Shown: piece by piece, positions 9,841 to 18,999 of the stretch | Layout of the letters: each line of letters begins with the position of its first letter | Numbering within the stretch: the first letter of the stretch is position 1 | Assembly (NCBI RefSeq): GCF_024749045.1 | Contig: NZ_CP087184.1 | Location: 4,092,001-4,156,000, forward strand | DNA: 64,000 nucleotides | Origin: Pseudomonas sp. B21-028 | GTDB lineage: Bacteria; Pseudomonadota; Gammaproteobacteria; Pseudomonadales; Pseudomonadaceae | Direction: 5' to 3' | Program-made: the position numbers and the translations under genes | Notes under the pieces: generated by a model | The model's input: only the letters and a program-made list of their open reading frames with translations | Told to the model about the DNA's origin: nothing | The model's database searches: none

Positions 9841-11109
9841 ATGGGCACGCACGTTATCAAGATGCCGGACATCGGCGAAGGCATTGCGGAAGTGGAACTG
9901 GCGGCATGGCACGTCAAGGTCGGTGACCTGGTGACCGAGGATCAGGTCCTGGCCGACGTCATGACCGACAAGGCCATGGTGGACATCCCCTCGCCCGTGC
10001 ATGGCCGGGTCATCGCCCTGGGCGGTGAGCCGGGTGAAGTCATGGCGGTGGGCAGCGAACTGATCCGCATTGAAGTGGAAGGTGCCGGCAACCTGAAGGA
10101 ATCGGCACAACCGTCGGCTGCGGCGCCGGCCGCCGAGCCCGCGCCGCCCAAAGCGCCTGAGCCCGCGGCGGAGAAACCTGTCGCCGCGCCACTCCCGGCG
10201 CGGCAACCCCAGGCGCCGGTGGCCCGCGATCCCGACGAGCGCCCGTTGGCCTCGCCGGCGGTGCGCAAACACGCCCTGGACCTGGGCATTCAGCTGCGTC
10301 TGGTCCAGGGCAGCGGCCCTGCCGGTCGGGTGCTGCACGAAGACCTGGAAGCCTATCTGGCCCAGGGCCCCTCGACCCCGGCCAAGGGCGGCTCAGGCTA
10401 CGCCGAACGTCACGACGAGCAGCAGGTCCCGGTGATCGGCATGCGGCGCAAGATCGCCCAGCGCATGCAGGAAGCCACCCAGCGCGCCGCCCATTTCAGC
10501 TACGTCGAGGAAATCGACGTCACCGCTCTCGAAGAGCTGCGGGTTCATCTGAATGAAAAGCACGGTGCCAGTCGTGGCAAGCTGACCTTGCTGCCGTTCC
10601 TGGTGCGGGCGCTGGTCGTGGCCTTGCGGGACTTCCCGCAGATGAACGCGCGCTATGACGATGAAGCCCAGGTTATCACCCGCTCCGGTGCGGTGCATGT
10701 CGGCGTTGCCACCCAGAGCGACGTTGGCCTGATGGTACCGGTGGTGCGTCACGCCGAGGCCCGCAGCCTGTGGGACAGCGCGGCGGAAATCTCGCGCCTG
10801 GCCACGGCGGCCCGCAATGGCAAGGCCAGCCGCGACGAACTGTCCGGCTCGACCATCACCCTGACCAGCCTCGGCGCGTTGGGCGGGATCGTCAGCACTC
10901 CGGTGCTGAACCTGCCGGAAGTGGCGATCGTCGGCGTGAACAAAATCGTCGAACGGCCCGTGGTGATCAAGGGCCAGGTGGTGATCCGCAAGATGATGAA
11001 CCTCTCCAGCTCCTTCGATCACCGGGTGGTCGATGGCATGGACGCTGCGCAATTCATCCAGGCCCTGCGCGGCCTGCTTGAACAACCCGCCACCTTGTTT
11101 GTGGACTGA
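9841..11109 (+). CDS. bkdB: Branched-chain 2-oxoacid dehydrogenase E2, dihydrolipoyl transacylase
   Basis: The 422-residue E2 core has an N-terminal lipoyl domain (residues 1-80, lipoylated Lys44 in [11 protein letters not shown]). An Ala/Pro-rich linker (about 90-130) and a peripheral subunit-binding domain (about 137-172, [15 protein letters not shown]) follow. The C-terminal catalytic domain ends in the active-site motif [14 protein letters not shown]. It transfers the branched acyl group to CoA. It follows bkdA2 without a gap and has its own strong lpdV ribosome-binding site downstream. Confidence 0.96.
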   Translation: MGTHVIKMPDIGEGIAEVELAAWHVKVGDLVTEDQVLADVMTDKAMVDIPSPVHGRVIALGGEPGEVMAVGSELIRIEVEGAGNLKESAQPSAAAPAAEPAPPKAPEPAAEKPVAAPLPARQPQAPVARDPDERPLASPAVRKHALDLGIQLRLVQGSGPAGRVLHEDLEAYLAQGPSTPAKGGSGYAERHDEQQVPVIGMRRKIAQRMQEATQRAAHFSYVEEIDVTALEELRVHLNEKHGASRGKLTLLPFLVRALVVALRDFPQMNARYDDEAQVITRSGAVHVGVATQSDVGLMVPVVRHAEARSLWDSAAEISRLATAARNGKASRDELSGSTITLTSLGALGGIVSTPVLNLPEVAIVGVNKIVERPVVIKGQVVIRKMMNLSSSFDHRVVDGMDAAQFIQALRGLLEQPATLFVD

Positions 11110-11123
11110 TACCAGGAGCAGGC

Positions 11124-12509
11124 ATGCAACAGACTTTGAACACCACCCTGCTGATCATTGGCGGTGGCCCTGGCGGTTACGTGGCGGCGATCCGCGCCGG
11201 TCAGCTGGGCATCCCGACCATTCTCGTGGAAGGCCAGGCGCTGGGCGGCACCTGCCTGAACATCGGCTGCATTCCGTCCAAGGCATTGATCCATGTGGCC
11301 GAGCAGTTTCATCAGGCACACCATCACAGCCAGGGCTCGGCCCTGGGCATCAGCGCGTCGGCGCCGGTGCTGGACATCGGCAAGAGCGTGGAATGGAAAA
11401 ATGGCATCGTCGATCGCCTGACCACCGGTGTGGCGACACTGCTGAAAAAGCACAAGGTCCAGGTCATTCACGGCTGGGCCAAGGTCATCGACGGCAAGAC
11501 TGTCGAGGTCGGCGATAGCCGCATCCAGTGCGAACACCTGCTACTGGCGACCGGCTCGAAAAGCGTCGACCTGCCGATGTTGCCCATTGGTGGGCCCATC
11601 GTGTCTTCCACCGAAGCCCTCGCCCCGACCTCGCTGCCCAAGCATCTGGTGGTGGTCGGTGGCGGATACATCGGCCTGGAACTGGGCATTGCCTACCGCA
11701 AGCTCGGCGCCGAAGTCAGCGTCGTGGAAGCCCAGGAACGGATCCTCCCGGCCTACGACGCCGAACTGACCCAACCGGTGCATGAGGCGCTCAAGCAACT
11801 GGGCGTGAAGTTGTACCTCAAGCACAGCGTCCAGGGCTTCGATGCCCAGGCCAGCACGTTGCAGGTGCGTGACCCCGCCGGCGACACCCTGGACCTGGCC
11901 ACCGACCGGGTCCTGGTGGCGGTCGGTCGTAAACCCAATACCCAAGGCTGGAATCTCGAAGCCTTGAACCTGACGATGAACGGCTCGGCGCTGAAAATCG
12001 ACAGTCGCTGCCAGACCAGCATGCGCAACGTCTGGGCCATCGGCGACCTGAGCGGCGAACCGATGCTTGCCCACCGGGCCATGGCCCAGGGCGAAATGGT
12101 CGCCGAGCTGATTGCCGGCAAGGCGCGCGAGTTCAACCCTACGGCCATCGCGGCGGTGTGTTTCACCGACCCGGAGCTGGTGGTGGTGGGCAAGACGCCG
12201 GACGAGGCCAAGGCAGCCGGCCTGGATTGCATCGTTTCCAGCTTCCCGTTCGCTGCCAACGGCCGGGCGATGACGCTGGAATCGAAGAGTGGCTTTGTAC
12301 GGGTGGTGGCGCGTCGGGACAACCATGTGATTGTCGGCTGGCAAGCAGTCGGCGTCGGTGTCTCGGAACTGTCCACCGCGTTTGGCCAGTCCCTGGAAAT
12401 GGGCGCACGGCTGGAAGACATCGCCGGCACCATCCACGCCCATCCGACGCTGGGCGAGGCGGTGCAGGAAGCAGCGTTGCGGGCGTTGGGGCATGCGCTG
12501 CATGTGTGA
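11124..12509 (+). CDS. lpdV: Dihydrolipoyl dehydrogenase LPD-Val (E3 of the branched-chain complex)
   Basis: The 461-residue flavoprotein has the FAD motif [10 protein letters not shown] (residues 13-22) and the redox disulfide in [13 protein letters not shown] (Cys44 and Cys49). The NAD-binding motif [12 protein letters not shown] is near residue 177, and the C-terminal [13 protein letters not shown] catalytic His-Glu region is present. It reoxidises the lipoyl group of BkdB. AGGAG at 11114-11118 precedes the ATG by 5 nt. As last gene of the bkd operon it matches the dedicated lpdV of P. putida rather than the general lpdG. Confidence 0.96.
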   Translation: MQQTLNTTLLIIGGGPGGYVAAIRAGQLGIPTILVEGQALGGTCLNIGCIPSKALIHVAEQFHQAHHHSQGSALGISASAPVLDIGKSVEWKNGIVDRLTTGVATLLKKHKVQVIHGWAKVIDGKTVEVGDSRIQCEHLLLATGSKSVDLPMLPIGGPIVSSTEALAPTSLPKHLVVVGGGYIGLELGIAYRKLGAEVSVVEAQERILPAYDAELTQPVHEALKQLGVKLYLKHSVQGFDAQASTLQVRDPAGDTLDLATDRVLVAVGRKPNTQGWNLEALNLTMNGSALKIDSRCQTSMRNVWAIGDLSGEPMLAHRAMAQGEMVAELIAGKAREFNPTAIAAVCFTDPELVVVGKTPDEAKAAGLDCIVSSFPFAANGRAMTLESKSGFVRVVARRDNHVIVGWQAVGVGVSELSTAFGQSLEMGARLEDIAGTIHAHPTLGEAVQEAALRALGHALHV

Positions 12510-12534
12510 CCGATCAGTTGCAGGTGAATGACCT

Positions 12535-12681
12535 TGTGGCGAGGGGGGTTAGCGCAACGTCGCACCGCCCGCTGGGCTGCGAAGCAGCCCTAAAGCAACC
12601 ATGTCAGTCTGCCTGACACAACCGAGTCGCCTGGTTTTAGGGCTGCTTCGCAGCCCAGCGGGGATAAATCCCCTCGTCACA
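12535..12681. repeat. Long inverted-repeat element, copy 2
   Basis: Same arms as copy 1: GCTGGGCTGCGAAGCAGCCC and its complement, with outer GGATAAATCCCCTCGTCAC. The left outer arm is altered to GTTAGCGCAACGTCGCACCGCCC, a stretch that resembles the right arm of copies 1 and 6 in inverse form. It fills the 303-nt gap between lpdV and ilvE, together with the ilvE leader. Confidence 0.82.
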
Positions 12682-12812
12682 CGGTTAATTTCATTCCACG
12701 GGGTGGGTGTTACAGGCTGCGAAATCCCCCCGGAATGAAGTATTGTTGTCCCCATCCAAAAAACGTCAGAAGCCTTGACCGTTTCGACGGTTATGAAGAG
12801 ATAGAGGGTGTC

Positions 12813-13832
12813 ATGGGTAACGAGAGCATCAATTGGGACAAACTGGGCTTTGATTACATCAAGACCGACAAGCGCTACCTGTCGCACTGGCGCAATGGTG
12901 CCTGGGACACCGGCACCCTGACCGACGACAACGTGCTGCACATCAGCGAGGGCTCCACCGCCCTGCACTACGGCCAGCAATGCTTCGAAGGCCTCAAGGC
13001 CTACCGTTGCAAGGACGGCTCGATCAACCTGTTCCGCCCGGACCAGAACGCCGCCCGCATGCAGCGCAGCTGCGCACGCCTGCTGATGCCGCACGTCGAC
13101 ACCGAACAGTTCATCGAAGCCTGCAAGCAAGTGGTTCGCGCCAACGAGCGCTTCATCCCGCCTTACGGCACCGGCGGCGCGCTGTACCTGCGTCCCTTCG
13201 TGATCGGCGTGGGTGACAACATCGGCGTGCGCACAGCACCCGAGTTCATTTTCTCGGTCTTCTGCATTCCGGTCGGCGCCTACTTCAAGGGTGGCCTGAC
13301 CCCGCACAACTTCCTGATCTCCAGCTTCGACCGCGCCGCCCCACAAGGCACCGGCGCCGCCAAGGTCGGTGGCAACTACGCCGCCAGCCTGATGCCCGGC
13401 TCCCAGGCCAAGAAGGCCAGCTTCGCCGACTGCATCTACCTCGACCCGCTGACCCATTCGAAAATCGAAGAAGTCGGCTCGGCCAACTTCTTCGGCATCA
13501 CCCATGACAACAAATTCATCACGCCCAACTCCCCGTCGGTCCTGCCGGGCATCACCCGTCTGTCGCTGATCGAGCTGGCCAAGACCCGCCTGGGCCTGGA
13601 AGTGGTTGAAGGTGATGTGTTCATCGACAAGCTGTCGGACTTCAAGGAAGCCGGCGCCTGCGGTACCGCCGCGGTGATCACCCCGATCGGTGGCATCAGC
13701 TACAAGGACAAGCTGCACGTGTTCCACAGCGAAACCGAAGTCGGTCCGATCACCCAGAAGCTCTATAAAGAGCTGACCGGCGTGCAGACCGGCGACGTGG
13801 AAGCGCCAGCGGGCTGGATCGTCAAGGTCTGA
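12813..13832 (+). CDS. ilvE: Branched-chain amino-acid aminotransferase
   Basis: The 339-residue class IV PLP aminotransferase carries the PLP lysine Lys184 in GAAKVGGNYAASLMPG. The substrate-loop region GTGGALYLRPFVIGVGDN is near residues 119-136. It interconverts leucine, isoleucine and valine with their ketoacids. The in-frame ATG at 12735 would add 26 residues of unlikely sequence; ATG 12813 has GAGGG at 12804-12808 and starts like known homologues. It lies after the bkd operon beyond a repeat, so transamination and ketoacid oxidation genes are neighbours. Confidence 0.94.
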   Translation: MGNESINWDKLGFDYIKTDKRYLSHWRNGAWDTGTLTDDNVLHISEGSTALHYGQQCFEGLKAYRCKDGSINLFRPDQNAARMQRSCARLLMPHVDTEQFIEACKQVVRANERFIPPYGTGGALYLRPFVIGVGDNIGVRTAPEFIFSVFCIPVGAYFKGGLTPHNFLISSFDRAAPQGTGAAKVGGNYAASLMPGSQAKKASFADCIYLDPLTHSKIEEVGSANFFGITHDNKFITPNSPSVLPGITRLSLIELAKTRLGLEVVEGDVFIDKLSDFKEAGACGTAAVITPIGGISYKDKLHVFHSETEVGPITQKLYKELTGVQTGDVEAPAGWIVKV

Positions 13833-13882
13833 TCCGGTAGTACCGAGGGGGCCTGCCCTCTCGCGTGGTGTTGCTGATGACG

Positions 13883-13980
13883 CCATCGCGAGCAGGCTCG
13901 CTCCCACAGGGTTTCTCAGTGTTCATGGGGCTTGCGTTCAACGCAATTCCACTGTGGCAGCGAGCCTGCTCGCGATAGCG
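13883..13980. repeat. REP pair (REPIN) overlapping a coding end
   Basis: Inverted arms, ATCGCGAGCAGGCTCGCTCC and CAGCGAGCCTGCTCGCGATA, with a spacer of about 45 nt. The right arm lies inside the 3' end of the ArsR-type regulator gene (stop at 13938) and codes for its last residues. Confidence 0.85.
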
Positions 13981-14693
13981 CCTGTGGGTTCAACATCCCT
14001 CTCTGCGCTGACACCCAATCGCCCGGCCATTTCCCGACGCCCCTTGACCGTCACCGCCAACGCCCGGCTGTCCAGATCCTGAGTCAGCCACTGGCGCTTG
14101 ATCGCCAATTGCAACAACGCCGCCCCCAAGGCCCCGCCCAGATGCGGCCGACGCATGCTCCAGTCCAGGCAGGGGCAGGCGAATCGGCGTCGTTCACTTG
14201 CCAGGGCCTGGACGTCAATGCCCAGCGTCTCGAGCAGCGTCTGGCCGGACTCACTCAGCCGATAATCCCGCCCTTCCACCTCCAGCAACCATCCGGCGTC
14301 GATCATGCGGTCATGCAGCCGCACCGCGAGGGTGCCGGCCATGTGGTCGTAGCAGGTGCGGGCGAATTGCAGGCGATCCGGGGTACGCGACACAAAAGCC
14401 GGCGCAGGTTTCTGACCGATCACCATCAGCGCTTCCAACGCCTGGGCGACACGCTTGTCTGCCAGGCTGTAATAGCGATGACGGCCCTGCACGTGCAGGC
14501 GCACCAGGGCCAGGTCCTTGAGCTTCGCCAAGTGCGCACTGGCAGTGGAGGCACTGACCTCGGCGATGCTCGCCAATTCCGTGCTGGTGCGGGCATGGCC
14601 GTCCATCAACGAACAGAGCATCCGGGTACGCGCCGGTTCGGCAATAGCCGCAGCTACCTGGGACACACCAAGATCTGAGTGTTCTGCGTTCAT
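13938..14693 (-). CDS. ArsR/SmtB-like winged helix-turn-helix regulator
   Basis: The 251-residue protein has an N-terminal ArsR-type HTH (about residues 8-95, with STELASIAEVSASTASAHLAKL as the recognition helices) and a C-terminal extension of about 150 residues. No paired cysteine metal site is evident in the HTH, so it may sense a small molecule rather than a metal. It is divergent from the cytochrome P450 with an 82-nt shared promoter and is the obvious candidate regulator of it. The last residues (AIASRLAAT region, about 239-247) are encoded by a REP arm, so the native C-terminus may have been replaced. Confidence 0.85.
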   Translation of the reverse strand: MNAEHSDLGVSQVAAAIAEPARTRMLCSLMDGHARTSTELASIAEVSASTASAHLAKLKDLALVRLHVQGRHRYYSLADKRVAQALEALMVIGQKPAPAFVSRTPDRLQFARTCYDHMAGTLAVRLHDRMIDAGWLLEVEGRDYRLSESGQTLLETLGIDVQALASERRRFACPCLDWSMRRPHLGGALGAALLQLAIKRQWLTQDLDSRALAVTVKGRREMAGRLGVSAERDVEPTGAIASRLAATVELR

Positions 14694-14775
14694 ATTTCGC
14701 TCCCGGACGAATCAAGCCGTGCGTCAGTTGGAGATAGTAGCAACACTTTAACAATCACGAACAAGGCAGCGCCGC

Positions 14776-15897
14776 ATGGACCCGATCACCGCCGCGACCC
14801 ATCACGCCCCCTACCCTTACTACGCCAGCCTGCGAACCCAGGGCGGGCTGACCTTCGATCCGCACCTGAAGCTATGGATCGCCGGCAGCGCCGAAGCGGT
14901 GTGCGCCGTACTGCGCCACGCCGATTGCCATGTGCGTCCGGCCCACGAACCCGTGCCGAAAGCCATTGCCGATGGCCCTGCCGGTAGAGTATTCGGGCGT
15001 CTGATGCGGATGAACGAAGGCGAGCGCCAGCGCTGCCCCCGATCGGTGATTGCACCGGCACTGCAGGACGTCGATCCGCAACAGGTGGAAGCACTGGTCA
15101 GGGCACGGGGCATCACGGAGGATGCCGAAGGCCTGCACCAGGCGCAATTCATCGGACCGGCCAGTGTGATAGCCGCGCTGCTGGGTTTCAGTCCAACGCA
15201 AAGCCACCTGATCAGTGAACTGACGGGAGATTTCGTCGCGTGCCTGTCGCCCTTGAGTCAAGCCGCGCAGCTGGACGCGGCACATCGGGCCGCCGAGCGA
15301 CTGGAAACGCTATTCCAGAAGCGCATCCAGGCGCCGGACAGCCCTCTGCTGACGTGCATCTGCCAAGGCTTGGCCGCCGACCCGGACAGCCTGATCGCCA
15401 ACCTGATCGGCCTGCTCTCGCAGACCTATGAAGCCACGGCGGGCTTGATCGGCAACGCCTTGCTGGCGCTGATCCGCGATCCGGCGTTGCGCCACGCCGT
15501 CATGGCCGATCCCAAGCAGATCAGCCCGCTGCTGGCCGAAGTCCAGCGCTTCGACCCCTGCGTGCAGAACACCCGCCGCTTCGTCGCCGCCCCCTGCGAA
15601 ATCCTCGGTGCGACGTTGAATAGCGGTGACGTGATCCTGGTGCTGCTGGCCTCGGCCAACCGTGACCCTCTGCTCAATCCGCAGCCGGACGACTTCTTGC
15701 TGGATCGGCCGAACCGTCGCAGCTTCAGCTTCGGAACCGGGCGTCATGAATGTCCCGGGCAAACCCTGGCGCTGGGCATCGCCCAGGCCACACTGGCGCT
15801 GATACTTGAACGCGAACCACGATGGGATAGCCTGACCTGGAGCTACCGGCCTTCGGTCAACGGACGCATCCCGATATTCAGCTCGCAAGCATCCTGA
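14776..15897 (+). CDS. Cytochrome P450 with atypical I-helix
   Basis: The 373-residue protein is a soluble bacterial P450, somewhat shorter than the usual ~400. The heme-thiolate motif is FGTGRHECPG (residues 319-328, Cys326), and the K-helix ExxR is EVQR (255-258). The I-helix reads LLSQTYEATAGLIGNALLAL, where most P450s have AGxETT. The conserved oxygen-activating threonine aligns with Ala220, and the preceding Ala-Gly are Gln-Thr. Some P450s with altered I-helices use substrate-assisted or non-oxygenase chemistry. No ferredoxin or ferredoxin reductase gene is adjacent. The divergent ArsR-type gene probably controls it. Substrate unknown. Confidence 0.9.
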   Translation: MDPITAATHHAPYPYYASLRTQGGLTFDPHLKLWIAGSAEAVCAVLRHADCHVRPAHEPVPKAIADGPAGRVFGRLMRMNEGERQRCPRSVIAPALQDVDPQQVEALVRARGITEDAEGLHQAQFIGPASVIAALLGFSPTQSHLISELTGDFVACLSPLSQAAQLDAAHRAAERLETLFQKRIQAPDSPLLTCICQGLAADPDSLIANLIGLLSQTYEATAGLIGNALLALIRDPALRHAVMADPKQISPLLAEVQRFDPCVQNTRRFVAAPCEILGATLNSGDVILVLLASANRDPLLNPQPDDFLLDRPNRRSFSFGTGRHECPGQTLALGIAQATLALILEREPRWDSLTWSYRPSVNGRIPIFSSQAS

Positions 15898-15913
15898 CGT
15901 GCCCTTGCACCCG

Positions 15914-16261
15914 TCAATCGTCCCGGGTCAGCACTTCCAGCAGTTCGATTTCAAAGATGAGGTTAGCGTTGGGCTTGATGTGGGCGCCCATGGATCGCTC
16001 GCCGTAAGCCAGGCGGGCCGGCACCAGGAGCTTGCGCTTGCCGCCGACCTTCATGCCCATCAGGCCCAGATCCCAGCCCTTGATGACGCGTCCGGTGCCG
16101 ATTACGCACTGGAAGGGCTTGCCGCGACTGTAGGACGAATCGAACTCAGTACCATCCTCCAGGGTGCCCCGGTATTGAGTGGTAATCAGCGCGCCTTTGA
16201 CTACGCTTTTACCGTCACCCTGTTCCAGGTCGATGATTTGCAGTTCTTCGTTCATGGGCAT
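15914..16261 (-). CDS. FKBP-type peptidyl-prolyl cis-trans isomerase
   Basis: The 115-residue single-domain FKBP covers the whole fold: YRGTLEDGTEFDSSYSRGKP near residues 30-49, VIKGWDLGLMGMKVGGKRK near 59-77, and PARLAYGE near 81-88. There is no signal peptide, so it is a cytoplasmic foldase. An internal Met four codons in (16252) is an alternative start. It converges with the P450 gene, only 16 nt apart. Confidence 0.9.
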   Translation of the reverse strand: MPMNEELQIIDLEQGDGKSVVKGALITTQYRGTLEDGTEFDSSYSRGKPFQCVIGTGRVIKGWDLGLMGMKVGGKRKLLVPARLAYGERSMGAHIKPNANLIFEIELLEVLTRDD

Positions 16262-16433
16262 TCCCGTGTGATTTCCAGGCGCGGGTTTTCGCAGAAATCA
16301 GTGCGCCTGGCAACTCCAGCGGCCTGTGAGTGCAGCGTGCGACTGCGGATGAATCCGGTAAACAGGAGGGAACCGCGGCCCCCGCATCAGTTCACATGGG
16401 TATCGACCCTGCTATTCAGATAAGGATGTTCTG

Positions 16434-17495
16434 ATGATCGACTCTCGCCCGCTCCACGGCTTCATTCCTCCCTATATTCTCAATCGCATCATCGCCCACG
16501 GCTCCGAACAACAACGCTCCAGTGCCCTCGGCACCCTGACCCATGTGCGCAGCCTGCGGCACAACCCCGGGCCGCCCAGCAACCCTCCCGCCGCCGCGGT
16601 GCTGCCCAAGCCGGGCAAGGCCGGACACCCGCAACGCAGCGTGCACGATGCTCAGAACGGCATGGAACTGCCCGGCCAGCCGGTGCGTCTCGAGGGCCAG
16701 GCGGCCAGCGGCGACGCGGCCGTGGACGAGGCCTATGACGCCCTGGGCGCCACCTATGATTTCTTCTGGAAGGTCTTGGGTCGCGATTCCATCGACAACA
16801 AGGGCTTCGCCCTGGTGGGTAGCGTGCATTATGGCGAAGGCTACGAAAACGCCTTCTGGAACGGCGCGCAGATGGTCTTTGGCGACGGCGATGGAGAAAT
16901 ATTCCAGCGTTTTACCCGCTCCCTGGACGTGGTGGCCCACGAGCTGGCCCACGGCGTCACTGAAAGCGAAGCCGGGTTGATCTATGCCAATCAATCCGGT
17001 GCCTTGAACGAGTCCATCTCGGATGTGTTCGGTGTACTGGTCAAGCAGTTCGTCCTCGAACAGACCGCCGACCAGGCCGACTGGTTGATCGGTGCCGACC
17101 TGCTCACCGACAAGATCAACGGCGACGGCCTGCGCAACATGGCCAATCCCGGCACCGCCTATGATGACCCGCTGCTGGGCAAGGACCCGCAGCCCGCTCA
17201 TATGCGCCAGTTCGTCATCACCCGCGAGGACAACGGCGGTGTGCACATCAACTCCGGTATACCCAACCGCGCCTTTTATCTGATAGCCACCGCACTGGGC
17301 GGATTTGCCTGGGAAAAGGCCGGCCGTATCTGGTATGAAACCTTGTGCGACAGGAGCCTGGCCAACGACGCGACCTTCAGTGCCTTCGCCCACCTGACCG
17401 TCGAGCATGCCCGCCGGCGTTTCGGCGAGCGGGAGGTACGCGCGGTCCAGGACGGCTGGGCCCAGGTCGGCGTCAACCTGACCGAGGAGAGCTGA
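16434..17495 (+). CDS. Protealysin-like M4 family metalloprotease
   Basis: The 353-residue M4 (thermolysin-fold) zinc protease has HELAH at residues 169-173, the third zinc ligand Glu193 in NESISD, and the catalytic histidine in GGVHINSGIPNRAFY. It lacks a signal peptide. Instead it starts with a short propeptide containing HGFIPPYIL (residues 8-16), which fits the protealysin-type precursor motif. Such enzymes are cytoplasmic or exported by an unknown route, unlike secreted elastases. AAGGA near 16419 serves as ribosome-binding site. The stop overlaps the start of the inhibitor-like gene (TGATG). Confidence 0.9.
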   Translation: MIDSRPLHGFIPPYILNRIIAHGSEQQRSSALGTLTHVRSLRHNPGPPSNPPAAAVLPKPGKAGHPQRSVHDAQNGMELPGQPVRLEGQAASGDAAVDEAYDALGATYDFFWKVLGRDSIDNKGFALVGSVHYGEGYENAFWNGAQMVFGDGDGEIFQRFTRSLDVVAHELAHGVTESEAGLIYANQSGALNESISDVFGVLVKQFVLEQTADQADWLIGADLLTDKINGDGLRNMANPGTAYDDPLLGKDPQPAHMRQFVITREDNGGVHINSGIPNRAFYLIATALGGFAWEKAGRIWYETLCDRSLANDATFSAFAHLTVEHARRRFGEREVRAVQDGWAQVGVNLTEES

Positions 17496-17818
17496 TGAAA
17501 ACCCTTCCAGACCTTGACGACAACGCCGTGGTGCGCCTGTCACGCCAGGGCGGCGTGGCAGCAATCCACGCCTTGACCCGCCCACGGGAAATCGAGTTCG
17601 CCCAATGCGACCTCGACCAGCGCACGCGCATCTGTTCGGTTCTGGAGGGTTGCCTGCCACTGACCTCCTCCACCTCGGGGCGGGGGGATCAACGCTTCTT
17701 CCAGATCGAAGTACGCTATCGCGCCAACGATCAGGACGATGAAATGGTGTTGCAGGTGCCCGAGGACCAGGCACCTGGCGAGCTGGTTCATCTGTGGGAC
17801 AAGGGGGAAGTGCTCTGA
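17495..17818 (+). CDS. Emfourin-like inhibitor of M4 proteases
   Basis: This 107-residue protein is translationally coupled to the M4 protease: ATG shares a base with its TGA, and GAGGAG lies at 17484-17489. Emfourins are small slow-binding inhibitors encoded directly downstream of protealysin genes. Size, lack of signal peptide and gene order all fit. The sequence begins MKTLPDLDDNAVVRLSRQGG and ends in an acidic segment with LQVPEDQAPGELVHLWDKG. Identification rests more on context and general pattern than on a diagnostic motif. An upstream in-frame start at 17345 would overlap the protease and is rejected. Confidence 0.75.
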   Translation: MKTLPDLDDNAVVRLSRQGGVAAIHALTRPREIEFAQCDLDQRTRICSVLEGCLPLTSSTSGRGDQRFFQIEVRYRANDQDDEMVLQVPEDQAPGELVHLWDKGEVL

Positions 17819-17822
17819 AGTC

Positions 17823-18131
17823 CTAACGCGTGGCCGGAACGATCTTGACGATCGCGCCGGATACGGTTTCGATCAGCAAGTACTTGTCGTCGATATGCAC
17901 CCATTGCTGGTCGTTTGTCGGCTGTTCGAGCTTCTTCTGTTTCCAGTCTTTCATGGCTCTGTCCGCGCGCTGATAATCCGCGGGTACCCGGTCGTTCTCC
18001 ACCAGCCTGCGGCCATTGCTCGGCGAATGCTCCAAGGCATCCCCGGTTTTCTCGACCGCTTGTGCAACAGGCCCAAGGGCTCCGAAGCCGACGATCAGGG
18101 CCAGGCTGGCGATCAGGGTTGGTTTGCGCAT
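17823..18131 (-). CDS. RcnB-like periplasmic protein
   Basis: The 102-residue protein has a signal peptide (residues 1-24, ending AQAVE). Its C-terminal half fits the RcnB family pattern, VPADYQRADRAMKDWKQ followed by WVHIDDKYLLIETVSGAIVKI. RcnB-type proteins are small periplasmic proteins linked in E. coli to nickel/cobalt efflux, but in pseudomonads most have no known role. ATG 18131 is the only start that gives a signal peptide; longer upstream extensions run into the REP array. It is convergent with the inhibitor gene. Confidence 0.75.
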   Translation of the reverse strand: MRKPTLIASLALIVGFGALGPVAQAVEKTGDALEHSPSNGRRLVENDRVPADYQRADRAMKDWKQKKLEQPTNDQQWVHIDDKYLLIETVSGAIVKIVPATR

Positions 18132-18228
18132 AGAAAGACTCCAGTTATCAGGGTACTGAATCTCCGACTTCAACGGCGGCGAATCATTCCTTTTACTGTA
18201 GTGACCAGCTTCCAACCGGATGCAAAAA

Positions 18229-18990
18229 ACCTGTGGGAGCGGGCTTGCTCGCGATAGCGGTGTATCTGCCACAAAGACATTGAATGGACCGCCGCCTTCG
18301 CGGGCAAGCCCGGCTCCCACAGGGTCCTGTGGCGCGCACAAGGGCTGCGTACACCCGAATCCAGTGTGGGAGCGAGCCTGCTCGCGATGGCGGCATATCT
18401 GTCACAGAAATGTTGAATGGACCGCCGCCTTCGCGGGCAAGCCCGGCTCCCACAGGATCCTGTGGCGTGCACAAGGGCTGCGTACACCCGAATCCAGGGT
18501 GGGAGCGGGCTTGCTCGCGAAAGCGGTGTATCTGCCACAAAGACATTGAATGGACCGCCGCCTTCGCGGGCAAGCCCGGCTCCCACAGGGTCCTGTGGCG
18601 TGCACAAGGGCTGCGTACACCCGAATCCAGTGTGGGAGCGAGCCTGCTCGCGATGGCGGCATATCTGTCACAGAAATGTTGAATGGACCGCCGCCTTCGC
18701 GGGCAAGCCCGGCTCCCACAGGGTCCTGTGGCGCGCACAAGGGCTGCGTACACCCGAATCCAGTGTGGGAGCGGGCTTGCTCGCGAAAGCGGTGTATCTG
18801 CCACAAAGACATTGAATGGACCGCCGCCTTCGCGGGCAAGCCCGGCTCCCACAGGTCCAGCGGCGTACTCGATATCTCCTACACCATGACTCCTTCCTGT
18901 GGGAGCGAGCCTGCTCGCGATGGCGGCCGCACAGCCAACATCACCCGCAGCTGACCCACCGCTATCGCGAGCAAGCACGCTCCCACAGGG
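18229..18990. repeat. Tandem array of REPINs, 133-bp period, alternating A/B units
   Basis: Each unit is a REP pair: GTGGGAGCGRGCYTGCTCGCGA, about 45 nt, then the inverted arm CGCGGGCAAGCCCGGCTCCC, then a linker with GGGCTGCGTACACCCGAAT. The marker TGAATGGACCG recurs at 18281, 18414, 18547, 18680 and 18813, exactly 133 bp apart. Units alternate: type A has GTGTATCTGCCACAAAGACA and type B has CATATCTGTCACAGAAATG, in the order A B A B A. A divergent sixth REPIN at 18898-18990 closes the array. Several long open frames here are repeat artefacts. It occupies the whole gap between the RcnB-like and MHYT genes. Confidence 0.95.
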
Positions 18991-18999
18991 GATGCTGTT

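Noticed and set aside
9001..10338. 445-residue minus-strand frame across bkdA2/bkdB
   Set aside because: Shadow of strongly conserved bkd genes; high G+C keeps the opposite frame open.
18170..18978. Several long open frames (up to about 260 codons) on both strands
   Set aside because: They are repetitive translations of the 133-bp REPIN units, with no ribosome-binding site and near-identical repeats; the period also keeps several frames open by chance.
18229..18990. CRISPR-like regular spacing
   Set aside because: Repeats and spacers are both conserved, the period is 133 bp, each unit is an inverted REP pair, and no cas gene is near.
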